Source: Megasphaera elsdenii
GTDB taxonomy: Bacteria > Bacillota > Negativicutes > Veillonellales > Megasphaeraceae
Length of the DNA: 60,781 nucleotides
Assembly: GCF_020539865.1 (NCBI RefSeq)
Contig: NZ_JAJBQV010000013.1
Span: forward strand, 1 to 60,781
Direction of reading: 5' to 3'
Shown here: positions 14,065-23,001 of the stretch, piece after piece
Numbering within the stretch: the stretch's first letter is position 1
How the letters are laid out: the number at the start of each line of letters is the position of its first letter
The notes under the pieces: model-generated
Told to the model about the DNA's origin: nothing
The model's input: the letters and a program-made list of their open reading frames with translations, nothing else
Database searches by the model: none
Translations under genes and position numbers: made by a program

Positions 14065-16499
14065 AGAAATGGGTCAGGAAAAAGGGCCGCGTCGCTGCCG
14101 GCGTCTCGATTTCACTGCACGCCGCGGTCTACCTGAGCCTCGCCGCCGGCGGCTTCTTCACCCTGCTCAGCAGCTATACCCGCCAGGGCGACGTAACGGA
14201 TATCATGGTATATGATGTCGGCGATGTAGGCGGCAGCGGTGGGGAAAATGATCAAAGCAACCCCTCAGTCAGCAGAGCCGAAAAGCCTCCCCTAATGGGG
14301 GAGGTGCCGCAAAGCGGCGGAGGGGTTGCTCTTAACGCTGCTGCCCCGGAACCCATTGACACCGTCAACGCTGCCCCGGCCGATGACCAGGCAATTATCG
14401 TCGTAGGGGCGGCCATACCGGCCGCCCGTCCGGACCAGACGGCGGATACATCATCCGATAATGTGGGGGAAAATACCCTCCAACCCGTAGGGGCGGCCCT
14501 ATCGGCCGCCCGCTCCGGAACCGATGGCACAGGACGTAATCATGATAATGGCACCGGCCACGGCCGCGGCACGCATTCGGGCTCCGGCACGGGCGGCGGT
14601 CATGCCGGTGGCATCACGGTGCCTGATGTCATGGCCGATTTCCTCGACCGCATCCGGGAAAACTTGCCTGTAAAGTTATCGGAAGCCGAAAAAGCCCCTC
14701 AGCCCGACACCTCTCAGCCTGCGGCAGCTCTTGACGAAACACCACCGGAAGTGCCGCCGAAGCAGAGCAATACGACGATCGTCACGGCGCGGGAGATGGA
14801 AGCGCACCACGATGTGACGGTCCAGGACGCCCTGCAGCGCGTGACAGGCGTGACGGTCAATGAAATGGTGCCCGGCGTCTCGTCGTACGTGAAACTGAAC
14901 GGCGACGACCGCGTCCTGATCCTCGTCGACGGCCAGAATCTGGCCAACGCCCAGGGTTCCGGCTACGGCCGGGGCAGTGTCGATTTGACGACCCTTCCCG
15001 GTGTCGGCGCCATCGACCACATCGAAGTCACCAAGGGCAGCGGCTCTGTGCGCTACGGCAGCGGTGCCGTCGGCGGTGTGATCAATATTGTCACCAAGAA
15101 AGGCGACCGCAGTGAAGCGACCCTCGATGCCTACACGGGTTCCTGGGGCCGCCACGGTTTGACCCTGACCAACGAGGGGCGGGCGGGGAAGACGAGCTGG
15201 CTCTTTAACGGCAGCGTCAAGGAACGCCAGTATTTCGGCTTCCCCAACGGCATGCCGACGGACAGCAGCCATGCGGACTACCACAATACGTCGGCCTTCC
15301 TGCGCGTCAATCAGGAACTGAAGGGCCACAACCGCCTGACCTTTGAAACGTCGCATGACGATTTCCACGGCCACAGCGCCACCTTCTGGGCCCGCGGCAA
15401 ATACGGCCGCATCGACCGCCGCGCCGACTACTGGTACCCACGGGAAAACAAGGTCGTCGAACGGCTCATCAATAACTACAATCTGACCTGGAAATTCCAG
15501 ACCGACAAGGACACGCCGGGCTTTTTGCGCTATTTCAACAACTATCAGCGCACGCACTGGACGAATCACTATTTCACCCGCAGCCAGGGCCTGGAATGGC
15601 AGAATAACTGGCAGCTCGGGCCCTATCAGCACCTGACGGCCGGCGCTGAATGGACGGAAGACATGGGCACGAACTACGAAGCCCACTATTTCGACAAGAA
15701 GCGCCACAATCAGGCAATTTACTTGGAAGATGCCCTGACGTTCGGCAAGTTCACGCTCACGCCGGGTCTGCGCTGGGATAATAGCAGCACGTACGGCGTT
15801 CACCAGACGCCGCGCCTGGCCATGAACTATAAGGCCAATAAGGATTTCAACGTCTATGCTTCCTGGGGCCGCGTCTTCTCGCCGCCGCGCCTGAACGACC
15901 AGTTCTACATTACCTCGACGTCGCACGGCAACGAAAACTTGCAGCCTGAAGAAGGCTATACCCAGACACTGGGCTTCCAGTATCAGGCCGGTCCCAAGAC
16001 GAGCCTCGAAGGCAGCATTTTCCACAGCAATTTGGAAAACGTCATCCGCTGGAACCGCACGTCCAGCTACTCGGAAGCGGAAAACCTCAACGAAGAGGAC
16101 AAGCGGGGCTTTGAGCTGACGTGGAAGCAGAAGGTCAACGACAAGTGGGATTACGAAGCGGGTTATTCCTATATCCATACGAAAGTGGACCAGGGCAAGG
16201 GCGACGGCCTCGTCTACGACATGTCGTACAACCAGCCGAACGGCTATCACGCCGGCGTCCACTACCAGAGCGGCAAATGGCAGGCTGCCGTCGACATGAC
16301 GGCCGGCACGGGCCGCAACGATACGTATTACCGCAACAATTCCTATGTCGTCTGGAATGCCAGTGCCTCGTACGCGCCGGACAAATCGACGACGATTTAT
16401 GCCCGCGTCAACAACTTCAACGATGAAAGCTACGATTTGTACCATAATTATCCGGCTGCCGGCCGCAACTGGCAGATCGGCGTGAAGAAGAAATTCTAG
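14061..16499 (+). CDS. btuB: TonB-anchor/BtuB fusion: TonB-type membrane anchor, glycine-rich linker and TonB-dependent receptor
   Basis: The 812-residue frame has no break. Residues 1-40 resemble the TonB membrane anchor: after a basic start, VSISLHAAVYLSLAAGG places Ser16 and His20 exactly where TonB needs them to work with ExbBD. Residues about 45-190 form a low-complexity linker ending in a Gly/His-rich stretch; no TonB C-terminal domain is seen. PPEVPPKQ and a TonB box-like NTTIVTARE near residue 237 open a complete plug (to about 350) and a beta-barrel ending in a Phe (WQIGVKKKF). The receptor lies in a B12 operon, so it is BtuB-like. How one chain could serve both membranes is unclear: the anchor may act as a signal peptide. 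Confidence 0.82.
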   Translation: MKKWVRKKGRVAAGVSISLHAAVYLSLAAGGFFTLLSSYTRQGDVTDIMVYDVGDVGGSGGENDQSNPSVSRAEKPPLMGEVPQSGGGVALNAAAPEPIDTVNAAPADDQAIIVVGAAIPAARPDQTADTSSDNVGENTLQPVGAALSAARSGTDGTGRNHDNGTGHGRGTHSGSGTGGGHAGGITVPDVMADFLDRIRENLPVKLSEAEKAPQPDTSQPAAALDETPPEVPPKQSNTTIVTAREMEAHHDVTVQDALQRVTGVTVNEMVPGVSSYVKLNGDDRVLILVDGQNLANAQGSGYGRGSVDLTTLPGVGAIDHIEVTKGSGSVRYGSGAVGGVINIVTKKGDRSEATLDAYTGSWGRHGLTLTNEGRAGKTSWLFNGSVKERQYFGFPNGMPTDSSHADYHNTSAFLRVNQELKGHNRLTFETSHDDFHGHSATFWARGKYGRIDRRADYWYPRENKVVERLINNYNLTWKFQTDKDTPGFLRYFNNYQRTHWTNHYFTRSQGLEWQNNWQLGPYQHLTAGAEWTEDMGTNYEAHYFDKKRHNQAIYLEDALTFGKFTLTPGLRWDNSSTYGVHQTPRLAMNYKANKDFNVYASWGRVFSPPRLNDQFYITSTSHGNENLQPEEGYTQTLGFQYQAGPKTSLEGSIFHSNLENVIRWNRTSSYSEAENLNEEDKRGFELTWKQKVNDKWDYEAGYSYIHTKVDQGKGDGLVYDMSYNQPNGYHAGVHYQSGKWQAAVDMTAGTGRNDTYYRNNSYVVWNASASYAPDKSTTIYARVNNFNDESYDLYHNYPAAGRNWQIGVKKKF
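14256..14330 (+). repeat. Palindromic repeat element inserted in frame in the TonB-like linker (type A)
   Basis: The 75-bp unit is bounded by a perfect 11-bp inverted repeat, AGCAACCCCTC and GAGGGGTTGCT, with inner hairpins CCTCCCC/GGGGGAGG and GCCGC/GCGGC. Its length is 25 codons, so the reading frame is kept. A related but shorter unit lies between genes at 25034-25075. Confidence 0.65.
14402..14434 (+). repeat. GC-rich palindromic repeat in the linker, copy 1 (type B)
   Basis: CGTAGGGGCGGCC, then six or seven bases, then GGCCGCCCG and TCCGGA. It is nearly identical to the unit at 14486. It encodes VGAAIPAARP in the TonB-like linker. Confidence 0.65.
14486..14519 (+). repeat. GC-rich palindromic repeat in the linker, copy 2 (type B)
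   Basis: The same CGTAGGGGCGGCC ... CGGCCGCCCG ... CTCCGGA unit, here encoding VGAALSAARS in the same frame as copy 1. A related GGGCCGCC/GGCGGCCC hairpin occurs between genes near 27229-27256. Confidence 0.65.
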
Positions 16500-16511
16500 G
16501 AGGTCTTTGCG

Positions 16512-17468
16512 ATGAAAAAATTTTGTCTCCTCATCCTCAGTCTGTGCTGCCTCGTCGTCCTGGCCGGCTGCTCGCCTCAGAACGCAGCGACCCAGAAGGG
16601 GAGCGGCTCGGCCTATGCCGTTTTGACGGACGATCTGGGCCGTCAGGTTACGCTCGAGAAGAAGCCCCAGCGCGTCGTCGCCCTCTCGACGTCGCTCGTT
16701 AATTTCACGGCGGCCGTCGACGGTGACCTCGCCGGCCGGCCGACGCTGAAGTCCGAAGATGCGTCCCTGCCGGACAAATATAAAGACGTACCCGACGTCG
16801 GTCCTGTCTACAATGTGAGCGTCGAAAAAATCGTTGCCGCCAAGCCGGATCTGGTCCTGGCCAGCGCCGACCACCATCAGAAGATCATTTCCCAGCTCGA
16901 AGACAACCACATCCCGGTCCTGGTCCTGAAGACGAAGACCTATGACGATGTCAAGCGCAATCTGGAAATGGTCGGCAAGGTCTACGGCAAGGAAGAGGCG
17001 GCCAAGGCCAAGGAAAAGGAACTGGACCAGCAGCTTGCGGCCATCACTAAGGCCGTACCGCAGGAGGGCAAGCGCATTGCCATCATCCACGCTACGCCGA
17101 GCGCCGTTTCTGTCGAACTGCCGACGAGCATTGCCGGCGATATCGCCAAAATCCTGCACCTGCAGAACGTCGTCGACGGTACGCCGGGGGACAAGGATGC
17201 GACGCGCATCCCGTACAGCATGGAAAGCCTCGTCCAGGCCGATCCGGACGTGATTTTCTTTACTTCTATGGGTTCGTCGGATAAAATTGAAAAGCGCATC
17301 AAAGACGATGTCGAAAGCAATCCGGCCTGGGCCTCCCTGACGGCGGTCAAAGAAGGCCGCGTCTATGTCCTGCCGGAAAATTATTTTCTCCTCAATCCGG
17401 GCCTCGACTACCCGCAAGCCGTGGCTTACATGGCCAACCTCGTCTATCCGGAGGCCGTCCATGAATAG
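16512..17468 (+). CDS. btuF: Cobalamin-binding lipoprotein BtuF-like (ABC transporter substrate-binding)
   Basis: The precursor MKKFCLLILSLCCLVVLAGC carries a lipobox (LAGC), so it is a lipoprotein facing the periplasm. The 318-residue chain has the two-lobed class III binding-protein pattern: DDLGRQVTLEKKPQRVVALS at the start, VGPVYNVSVEKIVAAKPDLV, the long linking helix, and LVQADPDVIFFTS. It sits between the receptor and the permease, with AGGAGG before its ATG. The operon and riboswitch point to B12; siderophore or haem specificity cannot be excluded by sequence alone. Confidence 0.87.
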   Translation: MKKFCLLILSLCCLVVLAGCSPQNAATQKGSGSAYAVLTDDLGRQVTLEKKPQRVVALSTSLVNFTAAVDGDLAGRPTLKSEDASLPDKYKDVPDVGPVYNVSVEKIVAAKPDLVLASADHHQKIISQLEDNHIPVLVLKTKTYDDVKRNLEMVGKVYGKEEAAKAKEKELDQQLAAITKAVPQEGKRIAIIHATPSAVSVELPTSIAGDIAKILHLQNVVDGTPGDKDATRIPYSMESLVQADPDVIFFTSMGSSDKIEKRIKDDVESNPAWASLTAVKEGRVYVLPENYFLLNPGLDYPQAVAYMANLVYPEAVHE

Positions 17469-18432
17469 GCGCTGTGCCTCGCTCCTGGCCTTTGCCGTCC
17501 TGGCGCTCTGCGGCTTCGTCCTTTCCCTGATGCAGGGCGTAGCCGACATCACGCCGGCCGATGTCCTGCGCATCCTCTGGCAGCCCCAGGCGGCGACGGC
17601 GGACCAGATTATCTGGAACCTGCGCCTGCCCCGGGCCCTGACGGGCTCTCTCGTCGGTGCCAATCTGGCCCTTTCCGGGGCCATTTTGCAGGCGGTCATG
17701 CGCAATCCTCTGGCAGATCCGCACATCATCGGCATTTCGTCAGGGGCGGGTCTTGCGGGCATCATCGTCCTCATCCTCTTTCCGGCCTACGTCTATCTGA
17801 TGACGCCTGTGGCCTTCGTCGGCGCCATGCTGGCGGCCTGCGTCATTTACCTCCTGGCCTGGAAAGACGGCATCGTACCGGTGCGCATCATCCTGGCCGG
17901 CGTCGCTGTATCGGCCTTCTTAGGCGCCATCATTTCGGGCATCCTCATTTTTTACAGTGACCGCGTCCACGGGGCCCTGTTGTGGATGGTCGGCGGCCTG
18001 GCTGCCAGTAGCTGGAAAGACGTGACGGCCATCGTCCCTTATACGGTCATAGGCCTGATTTTATCGGCTGTCGGCGCCTATTACCTCAACTTGCTCCAGC
18101 TCGGCGATGATATGGCCCGCAGCCTGGGTCTGTCTGTCGAAGGTGCCCGCCTGGGCCTGACGGCAGTGGCGGCTCTGCTGGCTGCCAGTGCCGTCAGCGT
18201 TGCCGGCCTGCTAGGATTTGTCGGCCTCATCGTACCCCATATTGTGCGCCTCTTGGTCGGTTCAGATTATCGTTACATCATTCCAGGCTCGGCCATTTTC
18301 GGCGTGGCTACCGTGACCTTGAGCGATACGGCAGCCCGGCTGATCCTGGCACCGGCTGAATTGCCTGTAGGCATTATCATGGCTTTTATAGGGGCGCCTT
18401 TTTTTTTATTTCTCTTGCGGAAGGAAGTGTGA
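17461..18432 (+). CDS. btuC: Cobalamin ABC transporter permease BtuC-like (FecCD family)
   Basis: A 323-residue inner-membrane permease of the FecCD family with about ten hydrophobic helices. Typical motifs are RLPRALTGSLVGANLALSGA, MRNPLADPHIIGISSGAGL, and GLLGFVGLIVPHIVRLLVG. The ATG at 17461 overlaps the end of btuF, following GGAGG. It forms the import channel with the BtuD-like ATPase that comes next. Confidence 0.92.
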   Translation: MNRRCASLLAFAVLALCGFVLSLMQGVADITPADVLRILWQPQAATADQIIWNLRLPRALTGSLVGANLALSGAILQAVMRNPLADPHIIGISSGAGLAGIIVLILFPAYVYLMTPVAFVGAMLAACVIYLLAWKDGIVPVRIILAGVAVSAFLGAIISGILIFYSDRVHGALLWMVGGLAASSWKDVTAIVPYTVIGLILSAVGAYYLNLLQLGDDMARSLGLSVEGARLGLTAVAALLAASAVSVAGLLGFVGLIVPHIVRLLVGSDYRYIIPGSAIFGVATVTLSDTAARLILAPAELPVGIIMAFIGAPFFLFLLRKEV

Positions 18433-18435
18433 GCC

Positions 18436-19233
18436 ATGGCCGATGCCATTACGGTCCAGCATCTCGTCGTTCGGCGCGGCCAGCGGACGATTCTCCACGA
18501 TTTCAGCCTATCCCTGCCCAAAGGGAAGGTGACGGCCATCCTCGGCCCCAACGGCTGTGGCAAGAGCACCTTTCTCAAGGCCGTGAACTGCATGATTCCT
18601 GCATCCAGCGGTTCTATCTGCCTCGGCCAGCGCGAAGTCCATGATTTTTCCCGCAAGGCCTTGTCTCGGGAAATGGCGTTCCTGACCCAGACCCATGACG
18701 TACCACCCGATGTGACTGTCCGCGATTTGGTCGGCATGGGTCGTTTTCCCTACCGCCGTCTTTGGAGCAGCCGGCACCGGGAAGACCGGGAAGCCGTCGA
18801 AAAGGCGATCCAAGCCGTTGGCCTCGAAGCGTATGCCAGTGAGGTCATGCAGCATCTTTCGGGCGGTGAGCAGCAGCGGGCCTGGCTGGCCGTATTGCTG
18901 GCCCAAGATGCGCCCATCCTCTTGTTAGACGAACCGACGACGTATCTGGATGTACACCACCAGCTGCGCATCTTGGACCTCTTGCGCCGCATCAATGAGA
19001 ACTGGCAGAAGACGATTGTCGTCGTCTTGCACGATATGAATCAGGCTTGGCAATATGCCGATGAAGTCGTTATCATGAAAGATGGGAGACTGGTCTGTAC
19101 CGGCCCACCCCAGACCGTCCTCACGCCGGAACGCCTGTGGGAGGTCTTCGCCGTCCATACGGACATCGTCACCACCTGCGACGGCTGCTCAGCCATCGTC
19201 GTCTTGCGGAATGATGTTGCCCTTCAAACTTAG
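18436..19233 (+). CDS. btuD: Cobalamin ABC transporter ATPase BtuD-like (FepC family)
   Basis: The 265-residue ATPase has Walker A GPNGCGKST near residue 39, signature LSGGEQQRAWLA, Walker B ILLLDEPTTYLD and the switch His in VVLHDMNQA. It starts three bases after the permease stop. The PDVTVRDLVGMGRFPY segment is typical of the FepC/BtuD subgroup that energises FecCD permeases. Confidence 0.92.
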   Translation: MADAITVQHLVVRRGQRTILHDFSLSLPKGKVTAILGPNGCGKSTFLKAVNCMIPASSGSICLGQREVHDFSRKALSREMAFLTQTHDVPPDVTVRDLVGMGRFPYRRLWSSRHREDREAVEKAIQAVGLEAYASEVMQHLSGGEQQRAWLAVLLAQDAPILLLDEPTTYLDVHHQLRILDLLRRINENWQKTIVVVLHDMNQAWQYADEVVIMKDGRLVCTGPPQTVLTPERLWEVFAVHTDIVTTCDGCSAIVVLRNDVALQT

Positions 19234-19281
19234 GGGAAAGCGTCATAAGATTTGTAGAGATACAGGAAGAGAGAATATACC

Positions 19282-20415
19282 ATGCCATTATTCACAGTCA
19301 AAGAGGGCAAGGAAATGCGCTGTGGCTATACGACCGGCTCCTGTGCGGCTGCTGCGGCTAAAGCAGCGGCCGTCATGGTCCTGACCGGACGCCGTATCGA
19401 AGTCATTTCACTGCAGACGCCGCAAGGAACGGTCCTCCATCTCATGCCGGAAGATATTTCTTTCGGCCCTCAGTCGGCGACGTGCGCCATTCGCAAGGAC
19501 AGTGGCGATGACCCGGATATTACCGACGGTATGCTCGTCTATGGGACGGTCGAAAAAACACCGTCTGGTCTTTCTATTGCCGGTGGCATCGGCATTGGCC
19601 GCGTGACGAAGCCCGGCCTGGCCTGTGCTGTCGGCGATTGGGCTATCAACCCCGTGCCGCGCCGCATGATTACCGAAGCCCTGCAGCAGGTATGCCAGCA
19701 GTACGGCTATACGGGAGGTCTGCACCTGACCTTGTCCATTCCCGATGGCCAGCGCCTGGCCCAGAAGACTTTCAACCCGCGTCTGGGTATCGTCGGCGGC
19801 CTGTCCATCCTGGGGACGTCGGGCATCGTCGACCCCATGAGTGAGCAGGCCTTGGTCGATACGATCCATACCGAAATGGATTCCCGCCGCGCTGCCGGTC
19901 AGACCCACTTATTAGCCTTTTTCGGCAATTACGGCGTCGATTTCAGCTGTGACCATCTGGGCGTCGATGTCAGCCAGCGCGTAACCATCAGCAATTATGT
20001 CGGTGAAACTCTCGATTATGCCGCGTATAAAGGTTTTTCCGACGTCCTCGTCATCGGTCATATCGGCAAATTGGTCAAAGTGGCCCAAGGTATCATGAAC
20101 ACCCATTCCCGATATGCCGACGGCCGCACGACCCTCCTGGCTTTGGAAGCCGTCTTTGCCGGTGCCTCTGGCAGGACAGCCCGTCAGATTTATGACAGTT
20201 TGACGACTGATGAAGCTGTCCGCTTGCTGAAGGAACAGAACTTGTTGGAACCGGTCATGACAGCAGTCTGTGAAAAAATCGAGGCCTATATGGATCAGCG
20301 GACTCATGGGGAAGTCCCGACGGCAGCTGTCGTCTTTTCCAATGCCTACGGCGTCCTGGGCCTGACGTCGCGGGCTCAAGCATTTCTTGCATTGCATACG
20401 AAGGGGGAACGATAA
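19282..20415 (+). CDS. cbiD: Cobalt-precorrin-5B (C1)-methyltransferase CbiD
   Basis: This enzyme methylates C1 of the corrin ring with S-adenosylmethionine in the anaerobic B12 pathway. The 377-residue length and the motifs MRCGYTTGSCAAAAAKAA at the start, INPVPRRMI and FFGNYGVDFSC are typical of CbiD. Its presence, with CbiG, marks the oxygen-independent (cobalt-early) route. A 48-base gap separates it from btuD without an obvious new promoter, so it is probably read from the riboswitch promoter. Confidence 0.93.
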   Translation: MPLFTVKEGKEMRCGYTTGSCAAAAAKAAAVMVLTGRRIEVISLQTPQGTVLHLMPEDISFGPQSATCAIRKDSGDDPDITDGMLVYGTVEKTPSGLSIAGGIGIGRVTKPGLACAVGDWAINPVPRRMITEALQQVCQQYGYTGGLHLTLSIPDGQRLAQKTFNPRLGIVGGLSILGTSGIVDPMSEQALVDTIHTEMDSRRAAGQTHLLAFFGNYGVDFSCDHLGVDVSQRVTISNYVGETLDYAAYKGFSDVLVIGHIGKLVKVAQGIMNTHSRYADGRTTLLALEAVFAGASGRTARQIYDSLTTDEAVRLLKEQNLLEPVMTAVCEKIEAYMDQRTHGEVPTAAVVFSNAYGVLGLTSRAQAFLALHTKGER

Positions 20416-21215
20416 TGATACACTTTGTTGGCGCCGGTCCCGGTGCTGTCGACCTCATTACGGTCCGCGGCCAGAAATTACTGGAAACAGCGGACCAAAT
20501 TATTTACGCCGGCTCTTTAGTCAATCCGCAGCTGCTGGCGTATGCGAAAAAAGACTGCCGTATTCTCGACAGTGCCGGCATGACCTTGGAAGCGGTCATG
20601 GCAGCCATGGAAGAAGGGGAAGACCAGGGTTGGATGACTGTCCGTCTGCATACAGGTGATCCGTCGGTCTACGGCGCTATCCGCGAACAGATGGACATCC
20701 TCGCTCAGAAGGGCATCGCCTATGATGTCGTACCCGGCGTCAGCTCCTTCTGTGCCGCCGCCGCCGCCCTGCAGGCTGAATATACCTTGCCGGGCATCAG
20801 CCAGTCCGTCATCATTACCCGCATGGAAGGGCGGACGCCCGTGCCGGATAAGCAGAAAATCGCCGATTACGCCGCCCATCAGGCGACAATGGTCATTTTC
20901 CTCAGTGCGTCCCTCTTGGAGGGCCTCCAGGCAGAACTCTTGCGCGGCGGTTATGCTGCCGATACACCGGCGGCCATCGTCTACAAGGCGTCGTGGCCGG
21001 AAGAACGGACCTATACCTGCACCATCGCTACGCTAGCCGAAACGGCACAGCGCGAAGGCATTTCCAAGACGGCTCTTATCGTTGTCGGCAAAGTACTGGG
21101 ACCGGCTTATGATCGCAGCTGCTTGTATCATCCGGCCTTTACCCACGGCTGCCGTCAGGCGGCGCCTGAAACGCAGCAGTATCGTGACCACATCGGTCAG
21201 GAGACGGAATCATGA
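20415..21215 (+). CDS. cbiF: Cobalt-precorrin-4 C11-methyltransferase CbiF/CobM
   Basis: A 266-residue SAM-dependent methyltransferase of the tetrapyrrole methylase family. It has the N-terminal MIHFVGAGPGAVDLITVRG loop, the RLHTGDPSVYGA segment and GISQSVIITRMEGRTP, which are typical of CobM/CbiF. The start overlaps the cbiD stop (TAATG), so the genes are coupled. Confidence 0.93.
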   Translation: MIHFVGAGPGAVDLITVRGQKLLETADQIIYAGSLVNPQLLAYAKKDCRILDSAGMTLEAVMAAMEEGEDQGWMTVRLHTGDPSVYGAIREQMDILAQKGIAYDVVPGVSSFCAAAAALQAEYTLPGISQSVIITRMEGRTPVPDKQKIADYAAHQATMVIFLSASLLEGLQAELLRGGYAADTPAAIVYKASWPEERTYTCTIATLAETAQREGISKTALIVVGKVLGPAYDRSCLYHPAFTHGCRQAAPETQQYRDHIGQETES

Positions 21216-22258
21216 AAGCCGTTGTCTTGTCCTTTACCCAAGCCGGGACGGTCCTAGGTTGCCGCGTCGCCGCTTGCTTGCGGGGAAGTGGCTGGGACGT
21301 CCGCCAGGCGTCGCTGAAGAAATTCGCCGTTGTCCAGGAAGGCGTCCTGCCGTTTACGCCCAATCTCCACGATGAAGCGGCCCGGGCTTTTGAAGCGGCC
21401 CGGCTGGTCGTCTTCATCGGCGCAGCCGGCATTGCCGTCCGTACAATAGCTCCCTTTATCCGCCATAAAGACCTGGACCCGGCCGTCTTGGTCATCGATG
21501 AGAAAGGCCAGTTCGTCATTCCCATCTTGTCCGGCCATATTGGCGGCGCCAATGTCATTGCCCGCCAGCTGGCCGAATCGTTGCAAGCGCAGGCCGTCGT
21601 GACGACGGCAACCGATGTCAACGCCTTGTTTGCCGTCGATGAATGGGCGGCCCGGCGGGGACTGCGCCTGTCGTCCCTGAACGATGCCAAGGCTTTTTCC
21701 GCAGCCATGCTGGAAAAGGGCGCTGCCGGCGTGTACAGTGATTTCCCCTTGCAAGGACCGTTGCCGCCAGGCTTGGTCTATGCCTTCCATGGCGACGCCG
21801 GACTGGTGATTACGACGAAAGCCCATGTACCTGTGTTCCGCACGACTGTCGTCGCCCGGCCGGTCATCGTCCATATCGGCATCGGCTGCCGCAAGGGGAC
21901 GACGGCTAAAGACATTGCCTATTGGGTCAATGCTGTCCTGCAGCGGGCTAATTTATCACCCGACGCCATTGCTGACGTCAGTTCTATCGACGTCAAACGG
22001 GGGGAAGCGGGACTCCAGGCCTTTGCCAAAGCCCAGCGATGGCCGCTGCGCTTTTTTACAGCCGATGAACTCAATGCCGTGCCAGGGGACTTTACGGCTT
22101 CCGATTTCGTCAAACAGACTGTCGGCACAGATAACGTCTGCGAGCGAGCCGCCGTCTTGGCTAGCCACCAAGGGACGCTCATGGTCACCAAACAGAGCCG
22201 CCGCGGCATTACCGTGTCCGTAGCCTGTGAACGCTACCAAGTCCGGTTTGATTATTGA
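21212..22258 (+). CDS. cbiG: Cobalt-precorrin-5A hydrolase CbiG
   Basis: CbiG opens the delta-lactone and releases acetaldehyde, a step specific to the anaerobic pathway. The 348-residue protein has the N-terminal CbiG domain with VFIGAAGIAVRTIAPF and SGHIGGANVIARQLA, and the C-terminal domain starting HIGIGCRKGTTAKDI with SIDVKRGEAGLQAFA. It overlaps cbiF by four bases. Confidence 0.93.
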   Translation: MKAVVLSFTQAGTVLGCRVAACLRGSGWDVRQASLKKFAVVQEGVLPFTPNLHDEAARAFEAARLVVFIGAAGIAVRTIAPFIRHKDLDPAVLVIDEKGQFVIPILSGHIGGANVIARQLAESLQAQAVVTTATDVNALFAVDEWAARRGLRLSSLNDAKAFSAAMLEKGAAGVYSDFPLQGPLPPGLVYAFHGDAGLVITTKAHVPVFRTTVVARPVIVHIGIGCRKGTTAKDIAYWVNAVLQRANLSPDAIADVSSIDVKRGEAGLQAFAKAQRWPLRFFTADELNAVPGDFTASDFVKQTVGTDNVCERAAVLASHQGTLMVTKQSRRGITVSVACERYQVRFDY

Positions 22259-22272
22259 GAGGAGGAAAAGTT

Positions 22273-23001
22273 ATGAAACATCGTATTTATGTCGTCGGCA
22301 TCGGCCCCGGTTCCCTGCAGGGCATGACCTTGCAGGCCCGGGAAATCCTCGATGGCTGCGACTGCATCGTCGGTTACGACACATACATCGATTTGATCCG
22401 CCATTATTTCCCGGATAAAGAATTCGTCACGACGGGCATGACTAAAGAAGTGGAACGCTGCCGCATGGTCCGGGACCGGGCCCTGAAAGGGCAGACCGTA
22501 GCCATCGTGTCCAGTGGGGATGCCGGGATTTACGGCATGGCTGGCATCATGCACGAAGTCTCTGCCGACGACGATGTCGATATCGTCGTCATTCCCGGCG
22601 TGACCGCTGCCAGCGCCGGTGCAGCCCTGCTCGGGGCGCCGCTGGTCGCCGATACGTGCCTTATTTCCCTCAGTGATTTGCTGACGCCATGGGAAAAAAT
22701 CGCCAATCGCCTCGACTGCGCCGCTGCCGGCGATTTCGTCATCTGCCTGTATAACCCGGCCAGCAAGAAACGGGCCGATTATTTAGAAAAGGCTTGCGAC
22801 ATCATCTTACGCCATCAACCGGCCAGTACGCCAGCTGGCATCGTCCGCAACATTGGCCGCGACGGCCAGGAAGTGACCGTCCTGACCCTGGGTGAACTGC
22901 GCAAGATGCGCCTGGACATGTTCTGTACGGTCTTTATCGGCAACAGCCAGACGAAAAATATCCATGGTAAACTGGTCACGCCGCGGGGATACCACTTATG
23001 A
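22273..23001 (+). CDS. cbiH: Cobalt-factor III/precorrin-3B C17-methyltransferase CbiH/CobJ
   Basis: A tetrapyrrole methylase of 242 residues. It has HRIYVVGIGPGSLQGMT at the start, IVSSGDAGIYGMAGI, and the FVICLYNPASKKRADYL segment typical of CobJ. It methylates C17 and contracts the ring. The start is ATG 22273, behind GAGGAGGA at 22258-22265. Confidence 0.92.
   Translation: MKHRIYVVGIGPGSLQGMTLQAREILDGCDCIVGYDTYIDLIRHYFPDKEFVTTGMTKEVERCRMVRDRALKGQTVAIVSSGDAGIYGMAGIMHEVSADDDVDIVVIPGVTAASAGAALLGAPLVADTCLISLSDLLTPWEKIANRLDCAAAGDFVICLYNPASKKRADYLEKACDIILRHQPASTPAGIVRNIGRDGQEVTVLTLGELRKMRLDMFCTVFIGNSQTKNIHGKLVTPRGYHL

Noticed and set aside
14676..17774. A 1032-codon open frame on the minus strand opposite btuB and btuF
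   Set aside because: It is a shadow of GC-rich codon use in the receptor gene. The product is Arg/Val/Asp-rich without domains, and the plus-strand genes are well supported.
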